From NCBI RefSeq assembly GCF_014529535.1, contig NW_023503493.1:1054001-1118000 (forward strand): DNA of 64,000 bases. The letters run 5' to 3'. Source of the DNA: Bradysia coprophila. Lineage: Eukaryota; Arthropoda; Insecta; Diptera; Sciaridae. The notes beneath the pieces were generated by a model. That model ran no database searches. It was not told the DNA's origin and saw only the letters and a list, made by a program, of their open reading frames with translations. The position numbers were made by a program, and so were the translations under genes. Shown here piece after piece: positions 60,198 through 64,000 of this stretch. The number at the start of each line of letters is the position of its first letter. Within the stretch, counting starts at the first letter, position 1.

Positions 60198-60290
60198 AGG
60201 GCGAAATGACTGTGTGGTTGCGTACTTGTCTCGCACAATAATGATTCCGGGTTCGATTCCCGTGTCAAACAATTTCACATGGAATTGATC
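60198..60290 (+). mobile_element. tRNA-derived SINE head
   Basis: A pol III B box GGTTCGATTCC at 60250-60260 lies about 35 bases after an A-box-like TGACTGTGTGGTTGCG (60207). The stretch TTGTCTCGCACAATAATGA between resembles an anticodon arm. The acceptor stem does not close as in a real tRNA, so a SINE head is more likely than a tRNA gene. The 3' extent is unclear. Confidence 0.5.
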
Positions 60291-60697
60291 TAGTGAATAC
60301 ATCGCATTGGTAATGTCCTAACGTTAAAGTTCACTGAAGCTTCACTCAATTTGGCTAGTTGTAGTGTGTCTGGTGGCTAGACCCACTGAATTTATCGTAT
60401 GACATAACCCAAAGACGGCAATTTTCGAGTATATAAATGAAACCAGCACCTCGTCCAGTTCGTAAGTTTATTTAATTCTTCACAGACGGCCAACATATCA
60501 TTTGGGACAGCTATCGAATCTACTACTTGATTTGATCTGGGTATTTCGTACAGATTGAAGAGAAAACTGTGGCGTCGCTTCTTTTACCACAGACTTGCTA
60601 TTCATAAAAGACGACGTTAGATAGAGGTCATTATTGACTTTTGTTGTCCTTTCTAATTGTGAAGGTTATAACAGCCATCCGAAAAAGGTTAACCGAA

Positions 60698-63600
60698 TTA
60701 TAATCTGTCCTTCCGTAGCAACGTTAATTCCGTTGTGACTAAATTCAAAATTTTATTTTCCATTAAACCTTCCATATTCCAACCACTTCTGTATCCTGAC
60801 AACGGTTTTCCGTTGCTTTCATTTACTTTAAATTGAATTATTATGATGGCCTGTGACAGGATGGACGTTAACACCTGTAGAATAAAGACAAATGAATTAT
60901 ATGCACAGGGGCATAGCACTGCTCCTAGCATGAATATAGAAAATATTCGGAGGCTGATGAAATCACTGTAAGTATAAACGTAGAATACAAGCAATCCCAA
61001 GCGGTAGCCCTTATAAGAGCACATGTCAGCGTGACAACCCTCATTTCATTTCACTATTTGAACACGATTTATCTTTGACAAATGCTAAAATTGACAACTT
61101 TCACCGACAAGTGAATTATTCTTGATCAAAATCGGTCTTCAAATTTGACACTTGTCAATTCAGTTTTCATGCTAGGAGCAGTGCTGCGGCAGGGGTCAGT
61201 TATGAGAATTTTCTAAATTTGATGGAAGGATTATAAGTGAATCTAACCATTCTTTATGCACTCAAATGCAGTGAGAAAAAGGCGCTTTGTTGACGTTTTT
61301 GATTGAGGTTCAGGTGACATTACTACTTTCCTAACTGTTGTTCTCCCTTGCCCCTGCCCAATGCAAAAATTGACCAGCACATGTCAGTTTGTCCTCTACG
61401 AAAGTTGACCGTTTCATGACGAATATTTTCGGTTCATTTTACCTGAATTCCGTCACGATGATCTTTCGCATGGGACACGGTTGACAATTTAGGGTCAGAT
61501 CCGAGATTTCCTCAGCGTTTCTGTTGTAAGTCTGCGGAAGTACAGGATGAGACTCGGCTATTCGAATCGAAAAATGGAAGTGAATGAGTGATTGATATAG
61601 AACTGCCCTGGGCTAACAGCTTTTCGTTCGATCAAGTTTTGCGGATAGTGTACATCACACACAACTGATAGATCTTCAACTATTTTTTCCGGAGTGTTGG
61701 GAGTTGTTGCGATAAGAAAGGTTAACAATGGGTTAAGACGCCCAATCAAAGACTCGGAAACGACTCCGAAACATTCGGAAATGACTCCGAAACATTCTAA
61801 AATGACTTAAAACAGTGAAAAATTACTCAGAAACATTTGGAAATATTCGGAAATGACTTCAAATCATTCGAAAATGACTCCGAAACATTCTGAAATGACT
61901 TCAAACAGTGAGAAATTACTCGGAAATATTCGAAAATGACTCCGAAACATTCTGAAATGACTTTGAAACATTCAAAAATAACTCCGAAACATTCGGAAAC
62001 GACTTGGAAACATTGGTAAATGACTCCGAAACATTCAAAAACGACTCCGAAACATTTGACAATGACTCCAAAACATTGAAAAATGACTCCGAAACATTCA
62101 AAGATCACTCCGAAACATTCGGAAACGACACCGTAACATCTGAAATGACTTTGAAACATTCAAAAATAACTCCGAAACATTCGGAAATGACTCGGAAACA
62201 TTGGTAAATGACTCCGAAACATTCAGAAACGATTCCGAAACATTTGACAATGACTACAAAACATTGAAAAATGACTCCGAAACATTCAAAAATCACTCCG
62301 AAACATTCGGAAACGACTCGGAAACATTGGTAAATGACTCCGAAACATTCAAAAACGATTCCGAAACATTTAACAATGACTCCAAAACATTGAAAAATGA
62401 CTCCGAAACATTCAAAAATCACTCAGAAACATTAGGAAACGACACCGTAACATCTGAAATGACTTTGAAACATTCAAAAATAACTCCGAAACATTCGGAA
62501 ATGGCTCGGAAACATTGGTCAATGACTCCGAAACATTCAAAAACGACTCCGAAACATTTGACAATGACTCCAAAACATTGAAAAATGACTACGAAACATT
62601 CAAAAATCACTCCGAAACATTCGGAAACGACACCGTAACATCTGAAATGACTTTGAAACATTCAAAAATAACTCCGAAACATTCGGAAATGACTCGGAAA
62701 CATTGGTAAATGACTCGGAAACATTGGTAAATGACTCCGAAACATTCAGAAACGATTCCGAAACATTTGACAATGACTACAAAACATTGAAAAATGACTC
62801 CGAAACATTCAAAAATCACTCCGAAACATTCGGAAACGACTCGGAAACATTGGTAAATGACTCCGAAACATTCAGAAACGATTCCGAAACATTTGACAAT
62901 AACTACAAAACATTGAAAAATGACTCCGAAACATTCAAAAATCACTCCGAAACATTCGGAAACGACACCGTAACATCTGAAATGACTTTGAAACATTCAA
63001 AAATAACTCCGAAACATTCGGAAATGACTCGGAAACATTGGTAAATGACTCCGAAACATTGAAAAACGATTCCGAAACATTTGACAATGACTCCGAAACA
63101 TTCAAAAATCACTCCGAAATATTCCGAAATGACTCGGAAACATTGGTAAATGACTCCGAAACATTCAAAAATCACTCCGAAACATTCGGAAACGACACCG
63201 TAACATCTGAAATGACTTTGAAACATTCAAAAATAACTCCGATACATTTGGAAATGACTCGGAAACATTGGTAAATGACTCCGAAGCATTCGGAAACGAC
63301 ACCGAAACATTGGGAAATGACTCCGAAACATTCGAAAATGACTACGAAACATTCGAAACCATCTGTCACCGGAAACTGAAATCGACGCTGCTAGCATAAT
63401 TCATTAATTCTGAAACAACTTTGTTATAACTCGTGCTCGTTTGAGCTACTTGCTTCAGTAATTGTCGGACATACAATCTCTATACTTGGTCAAAAAGACA
63501 GTTACCGAAGTTTGTTGCTCAAAAAAGGCGTTTCTGAATTTGCTTTACAAAATTGCAACCTGATGTAACGAAACTCCAACTCGCTTCGCTCTGGCCGCAG

Positions 63601-64000
63601 ACTTTGTTCTTGTTGGATTTTCCTATTTTCTCCCCTCATTTGATAATTGCTAAACAACTCACAGGCAGAATGTACATCCTGTCTATTCGAAACAGGCCAC
63701 AAGAATAGATGTTCGGCAAATTATTCAATGAGCTCAGGTATAGCATCTCCACCTGAAACGTTCCGAAACTACTGAAATGTCTCTTTAAAGTAAGTGATTG
63801 ATGTTACGCTCTTGCAAAGCCTTTTCTCCATTCTCCAAGAATTCCGAATGGCAATCGTAGAAGCGCAACGCTCCGCCTACCGAGTCACAAAATTGTATCA
63901 TAAAATTTGGATTTTACCTGATATCGGTAGACAATCCGTACCTCAGACATTACCAAGTCCGTGATCGTACAAATGAAATATATTTCAACGACGAAACATG
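60698..64000 (-). CDS. Gustatory receptor D, 3' part only (continues beyond the window)
   Basis: Visible exons (minus): 63942-64000 partial (CFVVEIYFICTITDLVMSE), 63808-63876 (AERCASTIAIRNSW to RLCKS, 23 codons), 63663-63752 (VEMLYLSSLNNLPN, SCGLFRID to YILP, 30 codons), 60698-60874 (VLTSILSQAIIIIQF then a 43-residue tail). Phases are all 0 and sizes 69 and 90 equal those of receptor A. CGLFRID and the ending IIIIQF are Gr C-terminal blocks, though the usual TY is SQ here. The intron before the last exon is 2.8 kb and holds a 1.6-kb 21-bp minisatellite plus MITEs. The acceptor of the second exon (TCGGTAG) is weak. The N-terminal membrane region must lie to the right of 64000. Good confidence in family, moderate in the long-intron join. 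Confidence 0.75.
60905..61197. mobile_element. Inverted-repeat MITE in gustatory receptor D last intron
   Basis: AGCACTGCTCCTAGCATGAA at about 60916 mirrored by TTCATGCTAGGAGCAGTGCT at 61169, with CCCC near both edges. The apparent receptor-like frame just upstream of the final exon (ISLRIFSIFMLGAVL) is this element. Confidence 0.75.
61745..63365. repeat. 21-bp minisatellite with higher-order unit in gustatory receptor D intron
   Basis: About 77 units of AATGACTCCGAAACATTCAA type, 21 bp each. A nine-unit block starting at the marker ACCGTAACATCTGAAATGAC recurs near 62130, 62445, 62630, 62970 and 63200, so it is hierarchically amplified. The 7-codon period keeps both strands open (ECFGVIF on minus, NDSETF on plus), but there is no start, splice or composition evidence of a gene. 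Confidence 0.92.

Noticed and set aside
60905..61024. Receptor-like text ISLRIFSIFMLGAVL before the last exon of receptor D
   Set aside because: It is a palindromic MITE arm repeated at 61170. Only the part after the CTACAG acceptor at 60875 fits the receptor.
61827..63369. Long ECFGVIF and NDSETF frames on both strands
   Set aside because: 21-bp minisatellite. Equal openness on both strands and no start or splice evidence.

Overview
This is eukaryotic, almost certainly insect DNA. The coding sequence is split into small exons with GT/AG splice sites, the background is AT-rich, and the recognisable genes are maelstrom, Nup88 (Drosophila members only), insect gustatory receptors and a P-element-type THAP transposase. 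A dipteran, perhaps a lower (nematoceran) fly, is my best guess. The species cannot be read from the window. I found no bacterial features, rRNA or CRISPR array.

Layout. 1-5.5 kb is repeats, including a modular fold-back element. 5.67-9.74 kb (minus) is maelstrom in seven exons, with about 1.9 kb of 31-bp minisatellite in intron 3. 9.8-15.4 kb is intergenic DNA packed with palindromic MITE-like elements. 15.5-18.6 kb (plus) is a tandem pair of related, unrecognised genes, the first decayed, the second ending in a coiled coil. 18.5-26.1 kb is nested repeats: two more copies of the fold-back family, an RTE-like reverse transcriptase fragment, a ~120-bp tandem array and a 3.4-kb long-inverted-repeat composite. 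26.77-29.50 kb (minus) is Nup88 in nine exons. 29.8-33.1 kb is MITEs, one with a perfect 8-bp target duplication.

33.1-64.0 kb (minus) is a tandem cluster of four gustatory receptor (Gr) genes, A to D. Their 3' halves are tiny phase-0 exons (about 54, 23, 30 and 28+ codons) that ORF searching misses. I reconstructed them from splice sites and from agreement in exon size and motif between paralogues. Gr A has a very large first intron that houses a complete-looking six-exon THAP/P-element transposase gene on the opposite strand. Gr B appears to have lost its last exon to a fold-back element. Gr C is complete. Gr D runs off the right edge. Introns of B, C and D are swollen with MITEs and 20-bp or 21-bp minisatellites.

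The genes do not form a pathway. The strongest unusual signals are (i) the antisense P-element gene inside a receptor intron, (ii) a modular fold-back family in at least five copies whose terminus supplies the same short C-terminal tail to two unrelated reading frames, and (iii) the decayed/intact pair of unknown genes. All exon models are hand-made from the sequence. No database search or transcript evidence was available.
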